A stretch of DNA of 64,000 bases. It comes from Methanobrevibacter olleyae (GTDB lineage: Archaea; Methanobacteriota; Methanobacteria; Methanobacteriales; Methanobacteriaceae). The stretch spans positions 1 to 64,000 of the forward strand of contig NZ_FOTL01000003.1 in the NCBI RefSeq assembly GCF_900114585.1. The letters run 5' to 3'. A program made the position numbers and the translations under genes. Below are positions 19,261 to 29,234 of the stretch, in pieces. Each line of letters opens with the position of its first letter. The first letter of the stretch is position 1. A model generated the notes under the pieces. It searched no databases. It saw only the letters and a list, made by a program, of their open reading frames with translations, and was not told the origin of the DNA.

Positions 19261-21072
19261 ATGAGCTTTGAAAATTCAAATGATATAAATAAACTTCAAA
19301 AATTAGTAAAATCTTCTCTTTTAGAGATTAACAAACTTAAAATGGAAAATGTTCAATTAAAACAAGAGCAAAATTCCCTAAAATCTAATGACGAATTTGA
19401 AAAATTAAAAAATGAATCTGAAGAATCTTTAAAACAAAAAGATAATGAAATATCAGATTTAAAAAATAAGTATGATGTTGAGCTTTCTGATTTAAAATCT
19501 CAATATGAAAATGATATTTCTTCTTTAAAAAATAAACATGAAGTTGAAGTTTCTAATTTAAAGAATAAACATATTGATGATGTATCAGATTTAAAACTTA
19601 AATATGATGAAAATTTAAGAGTTAAGGATGATGAAATTTCTGATTTAAAAACTAAATTTAGGGATGATTTAAAGAATAAAAGTCTTGAACTTAGTGACTT
19701 TTTAGCTAAATTTGATAATGATATTAAAGTTAAGGATGATGAAATTTCTGATTTAAAATCTAAATATGAAGCTGATTTAAAAACTAAAAATTATGAAATT
19801 GAAAATTTGACTCATTCTTTAAATACTAATATTGAAGTGTTAAACAGGTCTAAAGATTTATTAAATTCTAAGGATGAAACTATTAGGAATTTATCTGATA
19901 AGGTTAAAGAACTTTCTGATATAAATGAATCTCTTTCTAAAATGAAAGAATCTTTTGATGAAGAATTTAATAACTTTAGAACTTTAGAATTAGGACAAGC
20001 AAATCTTAAATTAAAAGAAACATTAAATGATCTTAGTTCTAAAGATAATGAGATTCAAGCTATTTCTAATGATTTAAAAATTGCAAATAATAAAATCACT
20101 GAGATTCAACGTCAATTGGATGAAGCAAAAAATAAAGAAAATCAAGCTAATCTTAAATTAGCTAATACATTAAGCTCTGTGGATGATAAAAATATGGAAA
20201 TCCAATCCCTTAATGCTCAAATTGCTTCTAAAAATGAAGAGATTCTTGATTTGAAAAATAATTTAGTAAATAAAGATAATCTTGTAGCATTACAAAGAGA
20301 ACTTGATTCTCGTGATGTAACTATTCGTGAGAAGGATGTTCAAATAAAATTATTAAAAGATAAATCTGTTTCTCGTGAGGACTATGCTAAAGTTCAAAAT
20401 GAATTATCTAAGAAAGATTTACAAATCCAAAGGCTTAGTGAAGTTAAAGATTTATTCTTTGAATTATCTGATAATAGCTTCTTAGATAATCAAGCTCATG
20501 ATAGTCTTGTAAATAAAACATCTTCTGAAGATAGGGAATTATTAGAATTAAATGACATTAAAAGGGAACTAGAGTTAGCTAAAGAAAACAAACTTAAAAT
20601 TAAAGTAGCAAAAGATAAAAAATTAAATAAAGGTGCTGATTTAATCGATTCTACAGATTCAGTTAGTGGTATTAAAAATCTATCTGGCAATCCATCTAGT
20701 GATTTAGAAGATTCTCTTAATGACCTTAATCAAAATAATTTAAAAGAAATTGAAAGGTTAAAGCAAGAAGTTGAAGAATATAAATCTTCTGTTTCTGAGT
20801 TAAAAAAATTCAAAATGGTCTATGATAAATTAACTGCTCCTCAGTTGAAGAATTTAAATTCTATTCAGTCTCAAATTTATCATTTACTACCTAATGAATC
20901 TATGGACACATTATCTGTAAAAGATTATCTTAATGATATAGCATTTAAAAATCTTTCATTTGGTAACACAAAGAACATTCTTAAAAGTTTAGAGAGAAAA
21001 GGCTATATTGAAGTAGCTAAGAAGGAAAATGATATATTCTTCTGGAAAAAGCTTCCTTTACCAGAGGAATAA
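19261..21072 (+). CDS. Long coiled-coil protein with a C-terminal winged-helix-like domain
   Basis: I do not recognise this 603-aa protein as a named family. Residues 1 to about 510 are an almost continuous, highly charged coiled coil. They contain internal repeats of about 20 residues with the core DDEISDLKTK/DLKSK between residues 60 and 190, consistent with expansion by duplication. The last 85 residues (from FKMVYDKLTAPQLKNLNSIQ) are different. They look globular, with helices and a terminal beta wing (IEVAKKENDIFFWKKL), resembling a winged-helix DNA- or protein-binding domain. There is no signal peptide or membrane segment and no SMC ATPase head. GTGAT precedes the ATG. Confidence 0.7.
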   Translation: MSFENSNDINKLQKLVKSSLLEINKLKMENVQLKQEQNSLKSNDEFEKLKNESEESLKQKDNEISDLKNKYDVELSDLKSQYENDISSLKNKHEVEVSNLKNKHIDDVSDLKLKYDENLRVKDDEISDLKTKFRDDLKNKSLELSDFLAKFDNDIKVKDDEISDLKSKYEADLKTKNYEIENLTHSLNTNIEVLNRSKDLLNSKDETIRNLSDKVKELSDINESLSKMKESFDEEFNNFRTLELGQANLKLKETLNDLSSKDNEIQAISNDLKIANNKITEIQRQLDEAKNKENQANLKLANTLSSVDDKNMEIQSLNAQIASKNEEILDLKNNLVNKDNLVALQRELDSRDVTIREKDVQIKLLKDKSVSREDYAKVQNELSKKDLQIQRLSEVKDLFFELSDNSFLDNQAHDSLVNKTSSEDRELLELNDIKRELELAKENKLKIKVAKDKKLNKGADLIDSTDSVSGIKNLSGNPSSDLEDSLNDLNQNNLKEIERLKQEVEEYKSSVSELKKFKMVYDKLTAPQLKNLNSIQSQIYHLLPNESMDTLSVKDYLNDIAFKNLSFGNTKNILKSLERKGYIEVAKKENDIFFWKKLPLPEE

Positions 21073-21948
21073 CTAATTTTTCTTATTTTCTTTTTTATAC
21101 GCTATTTACTTTTATTTTTTTATTTTATAGATTATTCTTCTATTTTTATATTATTTTTCCTTTCATGTAATTAGCTAAAATTTTCATGAAAGCATTTTTT
21201 TTAAAATTTTTAATATATTTATTTGGATTATTTAGATTATTTTTATTATTTTATTTTTATTATTTTATTTTTATTATTTTATTTTTATTATTTTGTAAAA
21301 TTATTATGTTCTAACTTTTTAATTTTTCATATAAACTATTTCATTTATTTATACACTTAGATAATTTACTATTTTTATCTTTAATAAAATCACCTTTTAA
21401 GAGATTTTCATTATTTAAATTTTTATTAATCTTATTATAACAATTCATTGAAAATTTTATTAATTTTTAATTGGCGTTTGTCTGTTAACTGCAAAGGAAC
21501 ATGTGTAAACCGCAAAGGAACTTTCTATTTTAATATATTTTTGTAACTAAATTATATTTATATTGATTTGTCTATTTTTTTATTAAATTATTATAATTTA
21601 TTTATAATAAATTAATTTTTTTATATTTTTATTTAATTAATTAGTTTTTATAAAAACTATAATGAAAACAAAAACTTTATATATTACTTTAAACCCATTG
21701 TTATTATAGAATAAATATTATTAACATTAGTTAAATCTATCTTTAATTTAAAAATTTCTATTAAATTTAAAGATTTTTACTTAAAAAAAATTTATAGAGT
21801 TTTTATTAAAAATTAATTAATTTTTCAATGATTTAACTTAGGTTATTGCTTTTAATTTAAAATTAAGTAAATTAATTAGCTATAATTGAAGTATATTTAT
21901 TATCTATTAAAAAATATTATTTATTTAAAAAAATTGAGGTGTATTAAT
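21073..21948. other. Gene-free leader region upstream of the thermosome
   Basis: This 876-bp spacer holds three recognisable things. A 15-bp repeat of ATTTTATTTTTATT type runs four times at 21238-21295. Two direct copies of AAC(T/C)GCAAAGGAAC lie at 21487-21500 and 21508-21521. A strong TATA box, TTTATATATT, is at about 21676-21685. If that TATA is used, the thermosome mRNA has a leader of roughly 240 nt. Confidence 0.5.
21487..21521. promoter_or_regulatory. Pair of 14-bp direct repeats, 21 bp apart
   Basis: AACTGCAAAGGAAC and AACCGCAAAGGAAC start exactly 21 bp apart, two helical turns, so bound proteins would sit on the same DNA face. They are markedly richer in GC than their surroundings. 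They lie about 155 bp upstream of the thermosome TATA box. Confidence 0.45.
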
Positions 21949-23562
21949 ATGGCACAAGGTGGACAACCTATTTTCATTTTACCTGAAGGAACTAACAGAT
22001 TGTTAGGTAGAGATGCACAAAGAACTAACATCTTAGCAGGTAAAGTATTAGCTGAAACTGTAAGAACTACTTTAGGTCCAAAAGGAATGGACAAAATGTT
22101 AGTAGACGGACTTGGAGATATTGTAGTGACTAACGATGGAGTTACTATATTAAAAGAAATGGATATTGAACATCCTGCAGCAAAAATGCTTGTAGAAGTT
22201 GCAAAAACCCAAGAAGATGAAGTTGGAGATGGAACTACAACTGCAGTAATCATTGCTGGAGAACTCCTCAAAAAATCTGAATCCTTATTAGATATGGATA
22301 TTCACCCTACTATCATTGCTATGGGTTACAGACAAGCTGCTGAAAAAGCACAAGAAATCTTAGATGAAATTGCTATTGAAGATATTTCTCGTGATATGTT
22401 AGTTAAAGTAGCTATGACTGCTATGACTGGCAAAGGAACTGAAAAAGCTCGTGAACCTTTAGCAAACTTAATCGTCGATGCTGTTTTAGAAGTATCTGAT
22501 GATGGTGAAGTTGATACTGATCATATTAAAATTGAGAAAAAAGATGGTGCTGTAGTAGAAGAATCTACTTTAGTACAAGGTGTAATTATAGATAAGGAAA
22601 AAGTACACCCAGGTATGCCTTCTGAATTAAAAGATGCTAATGTTGTTTTAATTAACTCTCCTTTAGAAGTTAAAGAAACTGAAGTTGATGCTGAAATCAG
22701 AATCACTGACCCTGCTCAAATGCAAGCATTCATTGAACAAGAAGAACAAATGGTCAGAGATATGGTTAATAAAATCGCAGATGTTGGAGCAACTGTATTA
22801 TTTGCACAAAAAGGTATCGATGACTTAGCACAACACTACTTAGCTAAAGAAGGAATAATGGCTGTAAGAAGAGTCAAAAAATCTGATATTGAAAAATTAG
22901 CAAAAGCAACTGGTGCTACTGTTGTATCTAACTTAGATGATTTAACTGAAGATGATTTAGGTAGTGCTGGCTCTGTAACTGAGAAAAAAATCTCTGGTGA
23001 AGACATGATCTTTGTAGAGGAATGCAAAGAACCTAAAGCAGTAACTTTACTCGTAAGAGGAAGTACCAAACACATCGTTGATGAAATCGACAGAGCTGTT
23101 GTTGATGCAATCGGTGTAGTAGCTGCTACTATAGAAGATGGCCAAATTGTAGCTGGAGGAGGAGCTCCTGAAATCGCTATGGCTAAAAAACTCAAAGATT
23201 ATGCGGAATCTATTAGTGGAAGAGAACAATTAGCAGTTACTGCATTTGCAGAATCTTTAGAAATTGTTCCTAAAACCTTAGCTGAAAACGCAGGTTTAGA
23301 TAGCATTGACTCCTTAGTAGACTTAAGGGCTTCACATGAAAACTCTTGCTATATGGGATTGAATGTCTTTACTGGCGATGTTACTGACATGAAAGAAGAA
23401 GGTGTTATAGAACCTAAACGTGTCAAAAAACAAGCTATTCAATCTGCTTCTGAAGCTGCTGAAATGATTTTAAGAATTGATGATGTAATTGCTTCCAGTG
23501 GAACTAGTGCTGGTGACATGCCTATGGACCCAGGTATGGGTGGCATGCCTCCAATGATGTAA
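21949..23562 (+). CDS. thsA: Thermosome subunit (group II chaperonin)
   Basis: The thermosome is the archaeal double-ring ATP-driven protein-folding chamber. The 537-aa subunit has [17 protein letters not shown], the ATPase motif [15 protein letters not shown], the apical domain in the middle, the [13 protein letters not shown] block, and the GM-rich C-terminal tail ending GGMPPMM. I chose the ATG at 21949 ([14 protein letters not shown]) because GAGGTG precedes it; an upstream in-frame start at 21886 would add a non-homologous extension. Codon use is clearly that of a highly expressed gene. Its upstream region is unusually long. Confidence 0.95.
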   Translation: MAQGGQPIFILPEGTNRLLGRDAQRTNILAGKVLAETVRTTLGPKGMDKMLVDGLGDIVVTNDGVTILKEMDIEHPAAKMLVEVAKTQEDEVGDGTTTAVIIAGELLKKSESLLDMDIHPTIIAMGYRQAAEKAQEILDEIAIEDISRDMLVKVAMTAMTGKGTEKAREPLANLIVDAVLEVSDDGEVDTDHIKIEKKDGAVVEESTLVQGVIIDKEKVHPGMPSELKDANVVLINSPLEVKETEVDAEIRITDPAQMQAFIEQEEQMVRDMVNKIADVGATVLFAQKGIDDLAQHYLAKEGIMAVRRVKKSDIEKLAKATGATVVSNLDDLTEDDLGSAGSVTEKKISGEDMIFVEECKEPKAVTLLVRGSTKHIVDEIDRAVVDAIGVVAATIEDGQIVAGGGAPEIAMAKKLKDYAESISGREQLAVTAFAESLEIVPKTLAENAGLDSIDSLVDLRASHENSCYMGLNVFTGDVTDMKEEGVIEPKRVKKQAIQSASEAAEMILRIDDVIASSGTSAGDMPMDPGMGGMPPMM

Positions 23563-23575
23563 TTACCAAACTTTT

Positions 23576-23640
23576 TCTGACCTTCGGTTAAAAAACCTTC
23601 ACCAAAATTCTTATATATTTTGGTGAGGTCTGGTTTTTTT
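23576..23640 (+). terminator. Thermosome terminator, member of the recurring 3' element
   Basis: After the stop comes TGACCTTCGGTTAAAAAACC, then CCTTCACCAAAAT. The stem TCACCAAAAT pairs with ATTTTGGTGA (23599-23626), and a T-run follows. The arrangement parallels the elements after lonB (33505) and the 160-aa protein gene (34374). Confidence 0.75.
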
Positions 23641-23790
23641 ATTTTAAAATGAACCTTTTTTAAGGTTTTTTATTTTCTTTTTATTTTTTTACTCATTTTT
23701 ATTACTTCATAACTATTTTCTAGATTTTTCATTTTAGATTTTATCAATTTTTATGGCATATTATTTTAAACTATTTTTATAAATGATCAT

Positions 23791-23881
23791 TTTTTTCATA
23801 TATATTAAACTATTTATTATTTATTTCATATATATTAAATTATTTATTATTTATTTCATATATATTAAACTATTTATTAGT
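23791..23881. repeat. Three tandem repeats, 30-bp period
   Basis: The unit contains CATATATATTAAACTATTTA, with CATA at 23797, 23827 and 23857. The array lies in the spacer before the acidic repeat protein. Nothing else is apparent in this 450-bp spacer beyond the terminator at its start. Confidence 0.85.
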
Positions 23882-24016
23882 TATTTTTAATTTTACCATG
23901 TATGGTTTACTTATTTTAAATATTACTTTTCAAATGCTCTTTGTTTAGGATTATATTCTTTAAAAAACAATTTTTATTCAAGAACTTTTTTAAAATAATG
24001 TAAAGGATTTGATAAA

Positions 24017-24409
24017 ATGTCTTTAAAAAATTGTAAAAAAAGCACTAAAGAAAGTAGATATCTAAAAAGTAATGTTGACTATAGTTCTCATGTTTCTCCT
24101 TTAAGAAATGATGAGAAAAATAAGGATGAAAATAATTCAGATTCTTTAGATTTTTTAGATGATTTTGAATTAGATGACTTAAAACAAAATGGTATTGTTG
24201 AAGATTTAGACCAAAATGGTATTGTTGAAGATTTAGACCAAAATGGTCTTGGTTGTGATTTAAAGGATTCAGACCCATTGAAAAATATAAATTGCCAATA
24301 TTTTAATGAAAATCCAGATGAACTCATCATCTTATCTTTTTTCAATGATTTTACTTTAATGGATATTGGAATAGGCGATTTTATTCGGGAAGTTTATTTC
24401 GAAGATTAA
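24017..24409 (+). CDS. Acidic protein of unknown function with short internal repeats
   Basis: I do not recognise this 130-aa protein. It has a Lys/Ser-rich N-terminus, a strongly acidic middle (DFLDDFELDDLK), two full copies and one partial copy of the 9-residue repeat DQNGIVEDL, and a hydrophobic C-terminus (LIILSFFNDFTLMDIGIGDF). The repeat is encoded by a 27-bp DNA unit that is identical between copies at 24183-24245, so the expansion is recent. GGATTTGAT precedes the ATG. There is no signal peptide. The gene stands alone between the thermosome and a methyltransferase. Confidence 0.55.
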   Translation: MSLKNCKKSTKESRYLKSNVDYSSHVSPLRNDEKNKDENNSDSLDFLDDFELDDLKQNGIVEDLDQNGIVEDLDQNGLGCDLKDSDPLKNINCQYFNENPDELIILSFFNDFTLMDIGIGDFIREVYFED

Positions 24410-24540
24410 CTCCTTTTTTAGTTATTATTTTTTATTTATTTATTTATTATCAGATACTAAGATTTATTAATCATGCATATTAATATTATAATTGATAAGA
24501 TTATATTAATTGTTAAGATTGTATTTTTAGGAGTTATAAT

Positions 24541-25215
24541 ATGTCTGATGATAAAAAAATGAGAAGGACTAAAGAAGAGAAAGAATTATTGATTAATGCT
24601 CGTAAACCTAAAGGGGATTTAGGGGATAAATTATTGGATAGAATGAATAAAAGTCATGAAAGTCTTGCACAGTGGGGTGTAAGCCATTTAGATATCTCAA
24701 AAGATGATGTAATTTTAGATATTGGTTGTGGTGGAGGAGTCAACCTAGAAAGATTCCTTAAAATGACTGATAATAAAGTTTATGGTTTAGATTATTCAGA
24801 GATTGCAGTTGAAAAATCTATTAAATTAAATCAAGCTGCTATTGATGATGGAAGATGTGAGATTATTCAAGGTTCTGTTTCTGATTTACCTTTTGATGAT
24901 AATAGCTTTGATATTGTAACTTGTTTTGAAACTGTTTATTTCTGGCCAGATTTTCTTAATGATTCAAAAGAAGTTAGAAGAGTATTAAAAGATGATGGAA
25001 TAATGTTTATTTGTAATGAAGCAATTCCAAATGAAGATGATGAAGGTCAAAATGAGCTCATTGATTTATTAGATATGGATATTTATTCTGAAGATGAATT
25101 TGACGAGTATTTGCGTGAGGCTGGATTTTCTGATATAATCTGCTTTTCAAAAGACGGTTCAGATAGTCTAACTAAAGAAGTTACTGGCTGGCTTTGTGTA
25201 ATCGCTAGAAAATAA
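24541..25215 (+). CDS. Class I SAM-dependent methyltransferase
   Basis: The 224-aa protein has motif I VILDIGCGGGVNLERFL near residue 60, an acidic motif II region (KVYGLDYSE), motif IV IVTCFETVYFWPD and the post-motif FICNEAIPNEDD. It resembles the Methyltransf_11 group, which includes small-molecule, quinone and arsenite methyltransferases. The substrate cannot be inferred. A conserved N-terminal stretch (NARKPKGDLGDKLLDRMNKSHESLAQWGVS) precedes the Rossmann fold, as in several uncharacterised archaeal members. GGAG precedes the ATG. Confidence 0.8.
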   Translation: MSDDKKMRRTKEEKELLINARKPKGDLGDKLLDRMNKSHESLAQWGVSHLDISKDDVILDIGCGGGVNLERFLKMTDNKVYGLDYSEIAVEKSIKLNQAAIDDGRCEIIQGSVSDLPFDDNSFDIVTCFETVYFWPDFLNDSKEVRRVLKDDGIMFICNEAIPNEDDEGQNELIDLLDMDIYSEDEFDEYLREAGFSDIICFSKDGSDSLTKEVTGWLCVIARK

Positions 25216-25490
25216 ATATTTATCTATTTATTTCTTTTTTATTATTTTTTAATCTATTTTTTATTCTAAAATTTAGAGTTTTTATTTAATTTTCTCATAG
25301 ATAGATTAAAATCCCTTTTATTGAAGTAAATTTTAAATATTATTAAACAAATATAAAACATGTTAATGATTAATTTTAATTAAGATTTTTTATTAACTAT
25401 TATTTGTAATTATTCAATTAATTCTAAATAATAGCTAATAAAAAATAGTAATAATTTAGTTATCCTTAATAAAGAGGAAAGGGTGATGAA

Positions 25491-25757
25491 ATGATTTTAG
25501 GACTAACTATTGGTTTGATTTCCTTAATAGTTTTTGGAAATATAGAAAACTTAATTTTAGCTTCTCAAGGAGTAGTTAAAGGTGCAAACCCTTTAAAACT
25601 TGCGATATTCAGTTTAATTTGTGTAAATATATGGTTAATCCTTGGTACTGTATGTACTCAACAATTAGAATATTATGGTATTTATATTGAATTCATTGGC
25701 GGATTTGCAATATTTGTTTTAGGTATCCAATCAATGATAGAAGCAGTTAAAGGTTAG
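25491..25757 (+). CDS. Small membrane protein, first of a paralogous pair (half-transporter-like)
   Basis: The 88-aa protein has about three transmembrane helices (roughly residues 1-22, 33-52 and 58-82). Between the first two is the motif FGNIENLILASQGVVKGANP, and it ends with EFIGGFAIFVLGIQSMIEA. The next gene encodes a sister protein with the same motifs in the same places. Together they make six helices with internal twofold repetition, as in LysE/MntP/TerC-type transporters made from two three-helix halves. The substrate is unknown. GGTGAT precedes the ATG, and the spacing to the next gene is five bases. Confidence 0.65.
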   Translation: MILGLTIGLISLIVFGNIENLILASQGVVKGANPLKLAIFSLICVNIWLILGTVCTQQLEYYGIYIEFIGGFAIFVLGIQSMIEAVKG

Positions 25758-25762
25758 GTGAA

Positions 25763-26041
25763 ATGGTGTCTTTTATTGAAGAGTATAAGCCTTTTTTAGG
25801 ATTATTAATTTTTGGTAACATTGAAAACTTAGTTTTAGCTGCTCAAGGTGTAATTGAAGGAGCTGATCCATTCATTGTTGCAGGTGCTAGTATTTGTTTG
25901 GTTATTCTTTGGCAATTAATCGGTGTTTTTGGTACGAAAGTAGCTATGAAATATTCCAGACATATTGAATTCATTGGTGGATTTGCAATATTTGTTTTAG
26001 GTATTCTATCTATGCTTCCTCTTATTTATTATTTAATTTAA
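25763..26041 (+). CDS. Small membrane protein, second of the paralogous pair
   Basis: The 92-aa sister of the preceding protein shares FGNIENL(I/V)LA(S/A)QGV, the following G-A-(N/D)-P, and HIEFIGGFAIFVLGI near the C-terminus. Its ribosome site, GGTGA, overlaps the stop codon of the first gene, so translation is coupled and equal amounts are likely. An extra charged N-terminal stretch (VSFIEEYKPFL) precedes the first helix. The simplest model is a heterodimeric membrane transporter, which is inference from architecture only. Confidence 0.65.
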   Translation: MVSFIEEYKPFLGLLIFGNIENLVLAAQGVIEGADPFIVAGASICLVILWQLIGVFGTKVAMKYSRHIEFIGGFAIFVLGILSMLPLIYYLI

Positions 26042-26065
26042 AAATAATTTTAAATTTTTATTATT

Positions 26066-26157
26066 TTAATATTTTAATTTCTTAGAATATTTTAATTTTT
26101 TTAATATTCTAATTTCTTAGAATATTTTAATTTTTTTAATATTCTAATTTCTTATAA
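26066..26157. repeat. Two to three tandem repeats, 35-bp period
   Basis: CTTAGAATATTTTAATTTTT occurs at 26081 and 26116, with a truncated third start at 26151. The array lies just after the paralogous membrane-protein pair. Confidence 0.8.
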
Positions 26158-26249
26158 GTTTGGCCTTATATTTTTAAATTTTTTATCAATCATTTGATTA
26201 TAGAAAAATTTATATAGTATATTGACCAATCTTTATATGTTGTTATATT

Positions 26250-26323
26250 GCGGTGTTAGTCCAGCCTGGTTAAGACTCTAGCCTGCCACGTTAGAGACCC
26301 GGGTTCAAATCCCGGACGCCGCA
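26250..26323 (+). tRNA. tRNA-Gly (GCC)
   Basis: This is a 74-nt cloverleaf. The acceptor stem GCGGTGT pairs with ACGCCGC. The anticodon loop CTGCCAC carries GCC. The T arm is CCGGG-TTCAAAT-CCCGG, and the discriminator is A. An ATTTATATAGTATA box lies about 40 bp upstream. Confidence 0.93.
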
Positions 26324-26334
26324 CTTTTTTTATT

Positions 26335-26408
26335 GCAGCTGTGGTATAGTCTGGCTATTACTTGGGCCTTCCAAGCCTACAACCCGGGTTCGAATCCCGG
26401 CAGCTGCA
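26335..26408 (+). tRNA. tRNA-Gly (TCC)
   Basis: This is a 74-nt cloverleaf. The acceptor stem GCAGCTG pairs with CAGCTGC. The anticodon loop CTTCCAA carries TCC. The T arm is CCGGG-TTCGAAT-CCCGG, and the discriminator is A. It follows tRNA-Gly(GCC) by 11 bases and is probably co-transcribed. A T-run follows. Confidence 0.93.
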
Positions 26409-26858
26409 TGGTGTTTTTTTAAATTCTTTTTTAATATTACTTTTTTTATAGGTAGTTTTTTCTTATTTTTTAAATTAATCATTGTTAACTTGATTTAGTA
26501 TTCCTAATTAATTAGTTTTTATAGATTTTTTCTTTATTTTATTAAATAAGTTTATATGTAGTAAAAAATAATATTATAATAATATAAATTTATAATGATT
26601 ATTTTAAATTCTTATTTAATTATTTAAGTTTATATTCTCAGTAAAAATGAAAGGAAAAATAAATTAAAAATTTAATTTATTTTGGAATTATTAGAAATTT
26701 AAAAAATTTATATTTTTTATTTAAAATTAAATTTAAATCAGATTAAAAATATTAAATTTATATAATTTAAAATTAAAATCTAGATAAATTTAAAATTAAG
26801 TTAATAGCAATTATTAGCTATTTTAATTAAAACTAAATATAAAAATGGTTGTGATTCA
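26409..26858. other. Spacer between tRNA-Gly and HMG-CoA synthase
   Basis: The 450 bp are extremely AT-rich. Several TATA-like stretches occur, so the HMG-CoA synthase promoter cannot be picked with confidence. I see no ORF, RNA or repeat. Confidence 0.35.
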
Positions 26859-27899
26859 ATGGCAGGAATTGTTGGATATGGGGCAAGTGTGCCATCATAT
26901 AGAATAAAAGTAGAAGAAATCGCAAAAGTATGGGGAGATAATGCTGATTCAATTTCAAACGGTTTAATCGTTAATGAAAAATCAGTGCCTTCTTCTGATG
27001 AAGATACTGCAACTATTGCAGTTACTGCTGCAAGATATGCATTAGCAAGATCACAAATTAATCCTCAAGACATTGAGGCAGTTTATGTTGGTTCTGAATC
27101 TCATCCTTATGCAGTAAAACCAACTGCTACTATTGTTGCTGAAGCGATTGGTGCAACTCCTGATATGACTGCAGCAGATTTAGAATTTGCTTGTAAAGCA
27201 GGTACTGCAGGAATTCAAGCTACTATGGGTTTAGTTGACTCTGGTATGATTAAGTATGGTTTAGCTATTGGTGCTGATACCTCTCAAGGAGCACCGGGGG
27301 ATGCTTTAGAATACACTGCATCTGCTGGTGGTGCAGCATATATCATTGGTAATAAAAATACTATTGCTGACTTTGGAACTACTTACAGTTTCACTACTGA
27401 TACTCCTGATTTCTATAGAAGAGAAGGTCAACCTTTCCCAAGTCATGGGGGAAGATTTACTGGTGATCCAGCTTACTTCAAACATGTATTTGGAGCAGCT
27501 AAAGGCTTACTCGAAAAAACCGATTCAAAAGCAGAAGATTATGATTATGCTCTTTTCCATCAGCCAAATGGTAAATTTTACATAAGAGTTGCTAAAAAAT
27601 TAGGATTCACTCAAGAACAATATAAAGATGGTCTTTTAGCTCCTAATGTAGGTAATACTTATTCTGGTGCGGTTCCTTTAGCACTTTCTAATGTTTTAGA
27701 TAAAGCAGAACCTGGAGATAAAATTTTTATAGTATCTTATGGTTCCGGTGCAGGTAGTGATGGATTTACTTTAACTGTAAATGATAGAATCGAAGAAGTT
27801 AAAAGTTTAGCTCCTACAACTGAAGAAATTATATCTAAAAAAATTTATGTTGATTATGCAGTTTATGCTAAATTTAAAGGAAAACTTAGAATGGTATAG
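26859..27899 (+). CDS. hmgS: Hydroxymethylglutaryl-CoA synthase
   Basis: The enzyme condenses acetyl-CoA with acetoacetyl-CoA to HMG-CoA, the first committed step of the mevalonate route to archaeal isoprenoid lipids. The 346-aa thiolase-fold protein has the nucleophile cysteine in [14 protein letters not shown], the catalytic histidine in [10 protein letters not shown] and the glycine-rich [13 protein letters not shown]. It has the archaeal length, shorter than the eukaryotic enzyme. GTGAT precedes the ATG. The thiolase that supplies its substrate follows 89 bp downstream. Confidence 0.93.
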   Translation: MAGIVGYGASVPSYRIKVEEIAKVWGDNADSISNGLIVNEKSVPSSDEDTATIAVTAARYALARSQINPQDIEAVYVGSESHPYAVKPTATIVAEAIGATPDMTAADLEFACKAGTAGIQATMGLVDSGMIKYGLAIGADTSQGAPGDALEYTASAGGAAYIIGNKNTIADFGTTYSFTTDTPDFYRREGQPFPSHGGRFTGDPAYFKHVFGAAKGLLEKTDSKAEDYDYALFHQPNGKFYIRVAKKLGFTQEQYKDGLLAPNVGNTYSGAVPLALSNVLDKAEPGDKIFIVSYGSGAGSDGFTLTVNDRIEEVKSLAPTTEEIISKKIYVDYAVYAKFKGKLRMV

Positions 27900-27910
27900 G
27901 TTAAATTTAG

Positions 27911-29149
<1,239 letters not shown>

Positions 29150-29234
29150 ATTTCTACTTTCTTTTAACTAGTTTTTTTTATTTTTTATTTTCTTATTTCT
29201 CCTATTTTTCTTTTTTTAATTTTTAATTTCACAT

